Assembly: GCF_008806755.1 (NCBI RefSeq) | Contig: NZ_WAAU01000008.1 | Location: forward strand, 384,964-448,963 | DNA: 64,000 nucleotides | Reading direction: 5' to 3' | Source: Tenacibaculum aiptasiae | Lineage (GTDB): Bacteria; Bacteroidota; Bacteroidia; Flavobacteriales; Flavobacteriaceae | Shown here: piece after piece, positions 19,112 through 27,437 of the stretch | Layout of the letters: each line of letters starts with the position of its first letter | Numbering within the stretch: the stretch's first letter is position 1 | Program-made: the position numbers and the translations under genes | Notes under the pieces: model-generated | Seen by the model: only the letters and a program-made list of their open reading frames with translations | Told to the model about the DNA's origin: nothing | Databases searched by the model: none

Positions 19112-20230
19112 ATGAAATATAATATTTTACTTATCGTCATTTCTTTTTTATTTCTTCAATGCAAGAAATCAGAAAATAAAGAAATTTCTAAATCAGAAAC
19201 TATTAGTAGCCCTATCAAATATGCAAAAGGATTTGATATTATCACGCAAGGAGGGCAAAAAAAACTAGTATTTAAAAGAGTATTTCAAAACTCAAAAAAA
19301 CAATTTGTTTATACTCTTAGTAATAGTACTAATATTTCTAAAAATGAAATAAAAACTCCTATTGAAAGGTTAGTTGTTACAAGTACTACTCATGTACCTA
19401 TGTTAGAGCTGTTAAGTAGTGAGGAAAAATTAATAGGATTTCCTCACACAAAATATATTTCTTCAGAAAAAACTAGAAAGCGAATTGAAGAAGGTAAAAT
19501 TGTCGAGCTAGGTTCTGAACAGAATATGAATACTGAAAAGTTAATGGATTTACATCCTGAATTAGTTATTGCTTTTTCATTACATCCTAATAATAAATTA
19601 TATGAAAACATTAAAAAAACTGGAATACCTGTTATTTTTAATGGAGATTGGCTAGAAGAAACTCCTTTAGGGAGAGCTGAATGGATTAAATTTTTTGGTG
19701 CTTTACTTAATAAAGAAAAAGAAGCTGATAGTATTTTTAAAACTATAGAACAAAATTATCTGAAAGCTAAAGAAATAGCTAAAAACAATAAGGGTAAACA
19801 ACCTACAGTTTTATCTGGTAGTATGTTTAAAAATGTATGGAATGTTCCTGCTGGAGAAAGTTTTATGGCAACTTATTTAAAAGATGCTAACTTAAATTAT
19901 TTATGGAAAAACACTAAAGGAACTGGTAGTTTACAATTGAGTTTTGAAAGTATTTTAGATAAAGGTAAACATGCCGATTACTGGATAGGTTGTGGCTTAT
20001 TTGAAACCAAAGAACAATTAGTAAGTGCAAATAATCATTACAAAGAATTTGATGCTTTAAATAATGGAAGTGTTTATACAATTGGAAGTAAAAAAGGAAA
20101 AACTGGTGGTTTTTTGTATTTTGAATTAGCTCCTGTTAGACCTGATTTAGTTTTAAAAGATTTTATAAAAATTACCAATCCAAAATTATTACCTGATTAT
20201 AATTTAACCTTTTTTGATCAATTGAAATAA
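19112..20230 (+). CDS. ABC transporter substrate-binding lipoprotein, probable corrinoid binder
   Basis: A 372-residue Fe/B12-type binding protein (BtuF/FepB fold). The N-terminus is a lipoprotein signal (LFLQC, Cys at about 17). The fold is shown by ERLVVTSTTHVPMLELL, LMDLHPELVIAF and the C-terminal VRPDLVLKDFIKI. It ends the cobU-cobT-cobS-cobC operon, which argues for cobalamin or cobinamide as ligand. It is the second binding protein of this superfamily in the region, the other being the signal-less one at 15230. The permease and ATPase must be elsewhere. Confidence 0.85.
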   Translation: MKYNILLIVISFLFLQCKKSENKEISKSETISSPIKYAKGFDIITQGGQKKLVFKRVFQNSKKQFVYTLSNSTNISKNEIKTPIERLVVTSTTHVPMLELLSSEEKLIGFPHTKYISSEKTRKRIEEGKIVELGSEQNMNTEKLMDLHPELVIAFSLHPNNKLYENIKKTGIPVIFNGDWLEETPLGRAEWIKFFGALLNKEKEADSIFKTIEQNYLKAKEIAKNNKGKQPTVLSGSMFKNVWNVPAGESFMATYLKDANLNYLWKNTKGTGSLQLSFESILDKGKHADYWIGCGLFETKEQLVSANNHYKEFDALNNGSVYTIGSKKGKTGGFLYFELAPVRPDLVLKDFIKITNPKLLPDYNLTFFDQLK

Positions 20231-20839
20231 TTATTCCTCTATAGTTCTAAAAGTCAAATTTATTCTAGGTCTATGCACCTTTTTTGTTGGTGGTAATCTA
20301 TGTAACCAATATGTTTGTGTTTCATCTTTCATCACCAACAAAGAACCGTGTTCTAAGACTTTATAAACTGTTTCTTTGGTTTCTTTGTGTTTAAACCCAA
20401 ACTTACGCTCTGCTCCTAAAGTTAGCGATGCTATTGCTCCATTTTTCTTTAAATCTTTTTCTCCATCCGAATGCCAAGCCATTCCTTCAGAACCATCGTG
20501 ATATAAATTCAGTAAGCACGAATTATACGTTTCTTTAGTTTCTTTTTCAACCAATTCTTTTAACGCTAATAATTCTTCATTGAAAATAAGTGCTGTTTTG
20601 GTTCTATTCGAATATGAATATTCAAATGGCTTTTCTGCATACCAAGCTACTTTTCGTTTTGTAGTTATTAATTTTCCAAAAACAATAGCTTCATCATTTT
20701 TCCAAGCTATAGAGTTTAAAAGAACATCATAATATTTATCAGCCTCTTCCCTACTTAAAACTATACCATGGTAGTTTACAGTTCCGTCTTTCGGAAGTAG
20801 ATTAATAGGTGAATCGGTAAATTGAGAAAATAAATCCAT
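20231..20839 (-). CDS. AlkB-like 2-oxoglutarate/Fe(II) dioxygenase
   Basis: A 202-residue AlkB-family protein that typically demethylates 1-methyladenine and 3-methylcytosine in DNA or RNA. The Fe ligands are in WHSDGEKDL (His and Asp) and TYWLHRLP (His); the 2-oxoglutarate-binding arginine motif is RPRINLTFR near the C-terminus. LYHDGSEGMAWHSDGE matches the ALKBH2/3-like branch. It is a single gene; its 3' end abuts the end of the binding-protein gene (convergent, no gap). Confidence 0.94.
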   Translation of the reverse strand: MDLFSQFTDSPINLLPKDGTVNYHGIVLSREEADKYYDVLLNSIAWKNDEAIVFGKLITTKRKVAWYAEKPFEYSYSNRTKTALIFNEELLALKELVEKETKETYNSCLLNLYHDGSEGMAWHSDGEKDLKKNGAIASLTLGAERKFGFKHKETKETVYKVLEHGSLLVMKDETQTYWLHRLPPTKKVHRPRINLTFRTIEE

Positions 20840-20841
20840 AG

Positions 20842-20881
20842 AGTATAAAAATAAAAAACTCCCACTTAATGCGAGAGCTTT
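20842..20881 (-). terminator. Terminator of the lipoprotein gene at 20901
   Basis: On the minus strand CTCTCGC / GTGGGAG pairs with two G-U wobbles around an ATTAA loop and is followed by a T-rich run. It lies between the 3' end of the 20901 gene and the alkB-like start. Confidence 0.68.
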
Positions 20882-20900
20882 ATATTATTTAATTCTTGTT

Positions 20901-22097
20901 TTAATGTCTGAACTTATTACGTGTTACAATGGCTTTAAGTTTTTGTTTTAAATCCCTTCCTGTATCATAAACCATTTGCTCATTTGATGGAAAACGTACT
21001 GCTCTAACTTTAATTAATCCTAAAAACGTATCATCTAAAGCTCTTTTGTCTCCATCATAATCTGCATAAATATGTTCAAAAACAAATTCACTTTGAATTG
21101 GAAATCTTTCTACTAATTGATTATTTGCATTGTCTATATATTTAACAACACCACTAACTTTACTACTTTTAAATTGAGTAAATTTATATAAGTGACATCT
21201 TACTTTTCTAAATTTATCTACTTTAATTTTATTTCCTAAACTATCTTTTACAAACGCTCCTTGATCGTTTTTTAAATATTTAAAGCCGTCTTTAATTCTT
21301 CTTTCTTTTACAATCTCCTTTTCACGAATTTGTTCAGGAGAAACATCTATATTTCTTAGATTCAACTCTAAATCAAAATCATATCTTACTCTTGAATCTC
21401 TTTTTGAATGGTATACTGTCCATAAATCATTTAACCCATAAGTATCAATTGCTAATAAGTCATTTTCTAACCTTCTAGGAATAATTTGTCTTGTTTCATT
21501 ATGTACCGATAAGAAAACAAAATCAGTTCCTTTCGCATGTGCTTCCTCTATTAAACTCCTCGTATTTTTATAGTTTGGATTGATTTTATCTAAGTATTGA
21601 AACTCATCAAAAGCTCTTCTATAATTCATTTTATTATAACTTCCGTTTGCTAACAAATCTTTAGCTTTTTGATATAAAAAATTTGAATAATTTTCTTTTG
21701 AAGTTATAATTTGATCGTCATAGTTTACAATTCGAAAACTCACATTATTACCTGATATAACATCTTTTAAAGGTAATAATGGTTTGATTCGTTCTTGTCT
21801 ATTATTTAATCGTTGATATAAACTATAAATAGTTTCTAAATTTTCTGGATTATTCTCTTTTTCTAAAAATTCTATTTTAGATACATCTCTATCTACTGCT
21901 TTATTAAAAGCATTCTTAAGCATAATAACATAAGGCTGATTCTTTTTCTTATACTTATTTCTTGCTAAGTTTTTTATAGATAATGAAATTGCTTTTTCAT
22001 AATCACCTGAATTAATTGCTTTTTCTGTAGTTTTTACACTACTACACGAAAGCATAATAAAGATTGAAGATAGTAGTAGTAAAGTAGTTTTGTTCAT
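20901..22097 (-). CDS. Hypothetical lipoprotein with TPR-like N-terminal region
   Basis: A 398-residue protein with lipoprotein signal (SIFIMLSCSS, Cys at about 18). The segment SGDYEKAISLSIKNLARNKYKK looks like one tetratricopeptide unit, and a second helical pair lies at about 155-185 (YRRAFDEFQYLDKINPNYK). The C-terminal half is probably beta-rich and unrecognised. A sigma-54-like promoter sits just upstream, which would place the gene under a dedicated activator. The function is unknown; an envelope role is likely from the lipid anchor. Confidence 0.75.
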   Translation of the reverse strand: MNKTTLLLLSSIFIMLSCSSVKTTEKAINSGDYEKAISLSIKNLARNKYKKKNQPYVIMLKNAFNKAVDRDVSKIEFLEKENNPENLETIYSLYQRLNNRQERIKPLLPLKDVISGNNVSFRIVNYDDQIITSKENYSNFLYQKAKDLLANGSYNKMNYRRAFDEFQYLDKINPNYKNTRSLIEEAHAKGTDFVFLSVHNETRQIIPRRLENDLLAIDTYGLNDLWTVYHSKRDSRVRYDFDLELNLRNIDVSPEQIREKEIVKERRIKDGFKYLKNDQGAFVKDSLGNKIKVDKFRKVRCHLYKFTQFKSSKVSGVVKYIDNANNQLVERFPIQSEFVFEHIYADYDGDKRALDDTFLGLIKVRAVRFPSNEQMVYDTGRDLKQKLKAIVTRNKFRH

Positions 22098-22120
22098 AAA
22101 ATTTAAGTTTCGATAGGAAA

Positions 22121-22137
22121 GACAACTATTGTGCCAA
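22121..22137 (-). promoter_or_regulatory. Sigma-54-like -24/-12 promoter element
   Basis: The minus strand reads TTGGCACAATAGTTGTC, close to TTGGCAC-N5-TTGC with one deviation (TTGT for TTGC). It lies 24 bp before the start codon of the lipoprotein gene, giving a short leader. A chance match in AT-rich DNA cannot be excluded. Confidence 0.42.
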
Positions 22138-22172
22138 AACTAAGGATTCTTTTTTATTTAAAAACTATTTTT

Positions 22173-24620
22173 TTACTCTAGTAATTTAGCCATGGCAACT
22201 CTTACAATTGCAATATTTTTTTCTTGATTACTCAACTTTTCTTTCTTTTGTTTTTGAGCTATTTGGCGTAATAAATTTACACCTACTTTATCAAAATTAT
22301 ATTGCTTATACTGTAATCCTTTTGCTACTATATCGTCTGCTAAATTCTGAATTGCAGCTGTTTTATTACTTTTTGCAATTTTATCGAATGCTTTTTTGTA
22401 TAGTTTCTGTATTTTTTTATTCTGACTTAAAAACATACCTGACATTACATTACCAGCAATAAATGTTAATTCCTCATCATCATTCTCTTCTAAATAGATT
22501 CTTGTTAATGGAGTTGCGATAATTTTCTTTACCTCTATAGGTAATGTTTTAGATTTTTCAATAGCTAAGGCTTTGTCTATATAATACATTCCTACTAACG
22601 ACTTTCCTAAAACAGAATATGATTTGCTCTTTAAACCTTTTTCGAAAACTGACTTTAATTCTGGATCTGTTAATTTCCCTAAAGTTTCAATGGCTGCTGC
22701 TTGTACTAATGTTTTAGAATCATTCATAGCTATTTGCATAATCTTATCAATAACCCTTTTTTTAGAATACTTATTGATTAAGTTTATATTTTCTAATGCT
22801 AAAATTCTTATTTTATAAAAATCATCACTCATAGCATTAGCTATTGCATTAAAAGCTTTTTTATCATCTTGCTTTTTTGCTACTTCTAATAAAGCTTCTC
22901 TTTTATGCATATAATTTTCTGCATGTTTTAGTTGATGTATATAATCACTTAAAACTTTATTTTCAACTACATCACATAATAAAACTCCATCAGCATTTAC
23001 CTGAATTAAATCTGGGTGTTTTACAAAAGGAAAAGTAAACGATGCATCTTTTCCTTCTACAAATACATTATGACGCGTACGTTTATTTCCTTCAAAAATA
23101 TCTATTGCAAAAGGGAATTTAAATTCATTTGCTTGATTTTGAATAATATTAACTGTTACCGTTTTTCTTAATTTATTATAATCATATGATATTTCTAACT
23201 TTGGATGTCCACTATTAAAATACCATTGATTAAAAAACCAGTTTAAATCTTTTCCTGTTACTTCTTCAAATGCTAAACGTAATTGGTGTGCCTCAGCTGC
23301 TCCGTATTTATTTGCTGTTAAATATTTATTTAAACCTGCATAAAACGCTTCATCTCCTAAGTATTTTCGTAACATATGTAAAATAGCTCCTCCTTTGTTA
23401 TAACTAACAGCATCAAACATATCTTCTTTGTCATCATAGTTAAAACGTACTAAATGTTTGTCGAAATTTTGACCATTTTTATAAGCTTCTGTATCTTCAA
23501 ATAAATGTGAATCTGCATCTTCTTTTCCATATTTATACTCTCTCCATAAATACTCACTGTAGTTAGCAAAGCTTTCATTTACTGTTAGGTTACTCCAACT
23601 TTCTGCTGTTACCAAATCTCCAAACCAATGATGAAATGCTTCATGTGCTATTGTATTTTCTTGTACATTATCGTCTATTAACTGACCTGGTACTTGATAA
23701 GCATTTTCTCCATGAATAACTGCTGTGGTATTCTCCATTGCTCCACTAACATAATCGCGTCCAACTATCTGAGCATACTTGTTCCAAGGATATTCTATCC
23801 CCGTTATTTTAGAGAAAAAAGCAAGCATTTCTGGTGTATTTCCAAAAATCTCTTTTGCATATGGTGCATATTTTTTTTCTACATAATAATCAACTGGAAT
23901 ATTTTTATAAGTATCTTTTACTATTTCATATTCACCAATTCCCATAAAGAATAAATATGGTGCATGCTTTTGAGTAAAATTCCAATAGTCAGTTCTAGTA
24001 CCATTAGCATTATTAGTTTGCTTTTCTAATTTTCCATTTGAAAGTGTAACAAACTTATTAGGTACTGTGATATAAATTTCTTGTGATGTTTTTTGATTTG
24101 GTGCATCTATTGTTGGAAACCAGCAGCTACTCGCCTCTGTTTCTCCTTGTGTCCAAATTTGTGTAGGTTTATTTTCATCCAATCCTGTTGGATTTATAAA
24201 ATATAATCCTTTTGCCGAAGTTATAGCTGCACTTCCTTTTTGCTTTACCTTTTCTGGGCGCGCAGTATATTTTATATAAATTGTAAACTGTTCATCTCTT
24301 TTATAAGCACGAGGTAAGTCTATAATTAACTCAAAATTATCATAATTATATTCTAGTGGTTTGTTATTCATAGATACCTTATGAATAAGCATAGCCTTTG
24401 CATCTAATGTTACTTTTGAAGTTTCATAAAAATGAGGTTTTAAAGTCACCCATTCTTCCCCGTTTAACTCTTTATTTTCAAAATTAAAATCTACTTTTAA
24501 TTTGGTATGAATCAAGTCATGAACTTTATCTTTTTCTCCTCTGTATATATCACTTGTTTGTGAAAATAAGGTTATTGTAAAAAAGATAATTAATAATGTA
24601 AAGGGTTTTTGAAACTTCAT
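22173..24620 (-). CDS. Secreted M1-family zinc aminopeptidase
   Basis: An 815-residue metallopeptidase. A signal peptide (to about residue 20) is followed by the N-terminal beta domain. The substrate-binding GAMEN motif (VSGAMENTTAVIHG) and the zinc site HEAFHHWFGD with downstream Glu (NESFANYSEY) complete the active site. The C-terminal third is helical and HEAT-like (about 560-815). It trims N-terminal residues from peptides, probably in the periplasm, for nutrition. All catalytic residues are intact. It is a single gene. Confidence 0.95.
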   Translation of the reverse strand: MKFQKPFTLLIIFFTITLFSQTSDIYRGEKDKVHDLIHTKLKVDFNFENKELNGEEWVTLKPHFYETSKVTLDAKAMLIHKVSMNNKPLEYNYDNFELIIDLPRAYKRDEQFTIYIKYTARPEKVKQKGSAAITSAKGLYFINPTGLDENKPTQIWTQGETEASSCWFPTIDAPNQKTSQEIYITVPNKFVTLSNGKLEKQTNNANGTRTDYWNFTQKHAPYLFFMGIGEYEIVKDTYKNIPVDYYVEKKYAPYAKEIFGNTPEMLAFFSKITGIEYPWNKYAQIVGRDYVSGAMENTTAVIHGENAYQVPGQLIDDNVQENTIAHEAFHHWFGDLVTAESWSNLTVNESFANYSEYLWREYKYGKEDADSHLFEDTEAYKNGQNFDKHLVRFNYDDKEDMFDAVSYNKGGAILHMLRKYLGDEAFYAGLNKYLTANKYGAAEAHQLRLAFEEVTGKDLNWFFNQWYFNSGHPKLEISYDYNKLRKTVTVNIIQNQANEFKFPFAIDIFEGNKRTRHNVFVEGKDASFTFPFVKHPDLIQVNADGVLLCDVVENKVLSDYIHQLKHAENYMHKREALLEVAKKQDDKKAFNAIANAMSDDFYKIRILALENINLINKYSKKRVIDKIMQIAMNDSKTLVQAAAIETLGKLTDPELKSVFEKGLKSKSYSVLGKSLVGMYYIDKALAIEKSKTLPIEVKKIIATPLTRIYLEENDDEELTFIAGNVMSGMFLSQNKKIQKLYKKAFDKIAKSNKTAAIQNLADDIVAKGLQYKQYNFDKVGVNLLRQIAQKQKKEKLSNQEKNIAIVRVAMAKLLE

Positions 24621-24846
24621 AAATTCTTTTCTTTGTTTTTCAAAAATAGGAAAATCTATTGGTAGGCTTGTTAATGAGCCGTTAAAAAGAAAACTATAAA
24701 AATTTTATCATCCAATTTTTAGTTTAATACGAGACTCTGTGCTTCAATAATTTTTTATTAATAATAAAAATTATGCCACGTTCATATTTCATTTTAAGCT
24801 TTATCTAAACTTATTTTTTTATCTTGTAATTCAAATTTTACCTCTT

Positions 24847-25353
24847 ATGAAATCAATCTTAGGAAAAACATTTTTGTTTTTATTTATTTTAACAACCTTA
24901 TCCTGTAAACAAAACCCATCCGATTCTGATGAACATAAAGCATTTATTGTAGAATATAAAAGAATGCTTAAAATACATGAGGAGATGGAAAAAACACATG
25001 ATCACATGAGTCATGACCATTCTCATATGATGAATTCTCATAAAGATATAGAAAATGACTCGTTGCATTTAGAAAATGAAAAAGCCCATGCCAGTATTTT
25101 AAAATCTCATGATGTATTAATTAATAATCATAAAAGGTTAATTAATGAACATAAATCTCTTGAGGAAAATCATATGACGGGGAAAATTTCTCTAGAACAA
25201 ATGATGAAAGACCATAAAAAAATTCAAGATGAGCAGAAACAAATGATTGAGGATCATAAAAAAATAGTAAGAGAGCACAACACTATAAAAAAAGAAGATC
25301 ATAAAATGATGTCTGAAGAAAAATCAAAGCATGACAATCATGATCATCATTAA
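24847..25353 (+). CDS. Histidine-heptad coiled-coil lipoprotein, probable metal binder
   Basis: A 168-residue protein with a lipoprotein signal (TTLSCKQN, Cys20). The rest is one long charged helix containing 22 histidines. They are phased: His at 44, 51, 58 and 65, then at 74, 81, 88, 95, 102, 109, 123, 137 and 144, almost all on a 7-residue period. It is also rich in His-Asp-His clusters (residues 51-60 and the last seven residues). Heptad phasing puts the histidines on one face of a coiled coil, suggesting binding of Cu, Zn or Ni. I know no named family; the metal role is inferred. Confidence 0.75.
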   Translation: MKSILGKTFLFLFILTTLSCKQNPSDSDEHKAFIVEYKRMLKIHEEMEKTHDHMSHDHSHMMNSHKDIENDSLHLENEKAHASILKSHDVLINNHKRLINEHKSLEENHMTGKISLEQMMKDHKKIQDEQKQMIEDHKKIVREHNTIKKEDHKMMSEEKSKHDNHDHH

Positions 25354-25364
25354 AAAAAGTCAAT

Positions 25365-25398
25365 AAAAAAAATCGTGTCTACTTGACACGATTTTTTT
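25365..25398. terminator. Bidirectional terminator (His-rich lipoprotein / murA)
   Basis: Perfect stem ATCGTGTC / GACACGAT with flanking A- and T-tracts between convergent genes. Confidence 0.9.
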
Positions 25399-25432
25399 AA
25401 CTCTAAATGTATTTTTGTCCTATTAAAATAGA

Positions 25433-26746
25433 CTAATCTTCAATTCTTTCTATTTTAGCTCCAATAGATTTTAAACGAGCTTCAATATTTTCATACCCCC
25501 TATCTATTTGTTCAATATTATTAATAATACTAGTTCCTTTTGCTGATAATGCTGCTATTAATAAAGAAATACCAGCTCTAATATCAGGTGAAGTCATCTT
25601 AGTAGCTTTTAATTGCGATTCGAAGTTATGTCCAATAACTGTAGCTCTATGAGGATCACATAAAATTACTTTAGCCCCCATATCAATTAACTTATCTACA
25701 AAGAATAAGCGACTTTCAAACATTTTTTGATGTATCAAAACTGTTCCTTTTGCTTGAGTAGCTACCACTAATACTATACTTAATAAATCTGGAGTAAATC
25801 CTGGCCAAGGTGCATCAGAAACTGTTAATACAGATCCATCTATATAGTTTTGAATTTCATAACTCTCTTGCTCTGGGATGAAAATATCGTCACCTCTTTT
25901 TTCTAAATTGATTCCTAATTTTCTAAATACACTTGGTATTTGACCTAAATCTTTCCAGCTAACATCTTTAATAGTTAATTCAGATCGTGTCATTGCTGCC
26001 ATACCAATCCAACTTCCTATTTCAATCATATCAGGTAATACTCTATGTTCACAACCTCCTAGAGACTCTACTCCTTCAATAGTTAATAAGTTAGACCCAA
26101 CTCCTGATATTTTCGCTCCCATTGAGTTCAACATTTTTGATAATTGTTGAATATATGGCTCGCAGGCTGCATTATAAATTGTAGTAGTTCCTTTAGCTAA
26201 TACTGCTGCCATAACAATATTTGCAGTTCCTGTTACTGATGCCTCATCAAGTAACATATCTGTTCCTACCAATCCAGTTTCTGTTTCTACTCCGTAAAAA
26301 TATTCTTCTTTATTATAACGGAATTTTGCTCCTAAATTTATAAATCCTTCAAAGTGTGTATCTAATCTTCTACGACCTATTTTATCTCCTCCTGGACGTG
26401 GAATATATCCTTTTCCAAAACGCGCTAATAATGGTCCAACTATCATAATTGATCCTCTTAACGAACTTCCATCTCTCTTAAATTCAGCTGATTCTAAGTA
26501 TCCTAAATTAATATCATCTGCTTGAAAACTGTATGAGTTTGGTCCTAATTTTTCAATTTTAACACCTAACTCTCCTAAGATAAAAATTAACTTATTTACA
26601 TCAATAATATCTGGAATATTATTAATGATTACTTTTTCTGAAGTTAATAAGACTGCGCATATAATTTGTAATGCTTCATTTTTCGCTCCCTGAGGTGTAA
26701 TTACTCCGTTTAATTTGTGACCTCCTTCAATTTTAAATGATGCCAT
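25433..26746 (-). CDS. murA: UDP-N-acetylglucosamine 1-carboxyvinyltransferase, Asp variant
   Basis: A 437-residue MurA that transfers enolpyruvate from PEP to UDP-GlcNAc, the first committed step of peptidoglycan synthesis. Segments GAKNEALQIICAVLL, DGSSLRGSIMIVGPLLAR and AIPRPGG-like (YIPRPGGDKIGRRR) define it. The residue aligned with catalytic Cys115 of E. coli is Asp121 (codon at 26384-26386). A Cys-to-Asp change is known to keep activity and abolish fosfomycin inactivation. The gene abuts DUF4290 upstream with no gap, a pairing I know from Bacteroidota. Confidence 0.97.
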   Translation of the reverse strand: MASFKIEGGHKLNGVITPQGAKNEALQIICAVLLTSEKVIINNIPDIIDVNKLIFILGELGVKIEKLGPNSYSFQADDINLGYLESAEFKRDGSSLRGSIMIVGPLLARFGKGYIPRPGGDKIGRRRLDTHFEGFINLGAKFRYNKEEYFYGVETETGLVGTDMLLDEASVTGTANIVMAAVLAKGTTTIYNAACEPYIQQLSKMLNSMGAKISGVGSNLLTIEGVESLGGCEHRVLPDMIEIGSWIGMAAMTRSELTIKDVSWKDLGQIPSVFRKLGINLEKRGDDIFIPEQESYEIQNYIDGSVLTVSDAPWPGFTPDLLSIVLVVATQAKGTVLIHQKMFESRLFFVDKLIDMGAKVILCDPHRATVIGHNFESQLKATKMTSPDIRAGISLLIAALSAKGTSIINNIEQIDRGYENIEARLKSIGAKIERIED

Positions 26747-27391
26747 TTACTTTTTTCTATATTTATTACTGTAGTTAGATTTTCCTTTTTGGCCTCCTTT
26801 ATTCTGGCCTTGATTATTTCTTTTTCTTAGTAAACTTTTACTTTCTGATAATACTTCTTCCGAATCTCTCAAATCTATTTTTTTACCAGATAAATCATAT
26901 AAATGCTTAAAAATAACTGCATCTTCAACCGTGTCTTTATTCCAGTTTAAATAGCATTTTTTCATATGATTTGCTATTGTAAACACTAAAGCTTCTCTTT
27001 TATCTCCCTCTTCCCATGTTAATGCAATATCAATCATCGTTTGAATGTTATTTCCGTAATAACGATATCTTGAAGCTGATTTTGGATATGCTAATTTTGC
27101 TGGCTTTTCTGTTAATTCTTCTTTTGATGGTGTTTCATAAGGCGAATCTACATCCAATTTAAAATCGGCAATAATATGAAGCTGATCCCATAATTTGTGT
27201 TTAAAATCTGGAACATCACGTAAATGAGGTTGTAAATTCCCCATTACATCTATAATAGCTTTAGCCATTGTGTTTCTTTCTTCTTTTGTTTCTAAAGCTA
27301 CACAATGATCTACTAATTTCTGTATATGTCTTCCGTATTCGGGAATTATTAAATTATCCCTTTCCGAATTATATTCTAAATCAAACGTCAT
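26747..27391 (-). CDS. DUF4290 domain protein (murA-linked)
   Basis: A 214-residue, mostly helical soluble protein of the Bacteroidota-specific DUF4290 family, known from its position directly before murA. Typical segments are LIIPEYGRHIQKLVDHC, RDVPDFKHKLWDQLHII and YPKSASRYRYYGNNIQTMI. The C-terminus is a basic, glycine-rich tail (NNQGQNKGGQKGKSNYSNK) that may bind nucleic acid or polyanions. The function is not established; coupling to murA suggests a role in wall synthesis or its control. Confidence 0.87.
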   Translation of the reverse strand: MTFDLEYNSERDNLIIPEYGRHIQKLVDHCVALETKEERNTMAKAIIDVMGNLQPHLRDVPDFKHKLWDQLHIIADFKLDVDSPYETPSKEELTEKPAKLAYPKSASRYRYYGNNIQTMIDIALTWEEGDKREALVFTIANHMKKCYLNWNKDTVEDAVIFKHLYDLSGKKIDLRDSEEVLSESKSLLRKRNNQGQNKGGQKGKSNYSNKYRKK

Positions 27392-27437
27392 TTTCTCTTT
27401 ATTTATATACGCAAAATAGGTAATTATTATGAATTAA

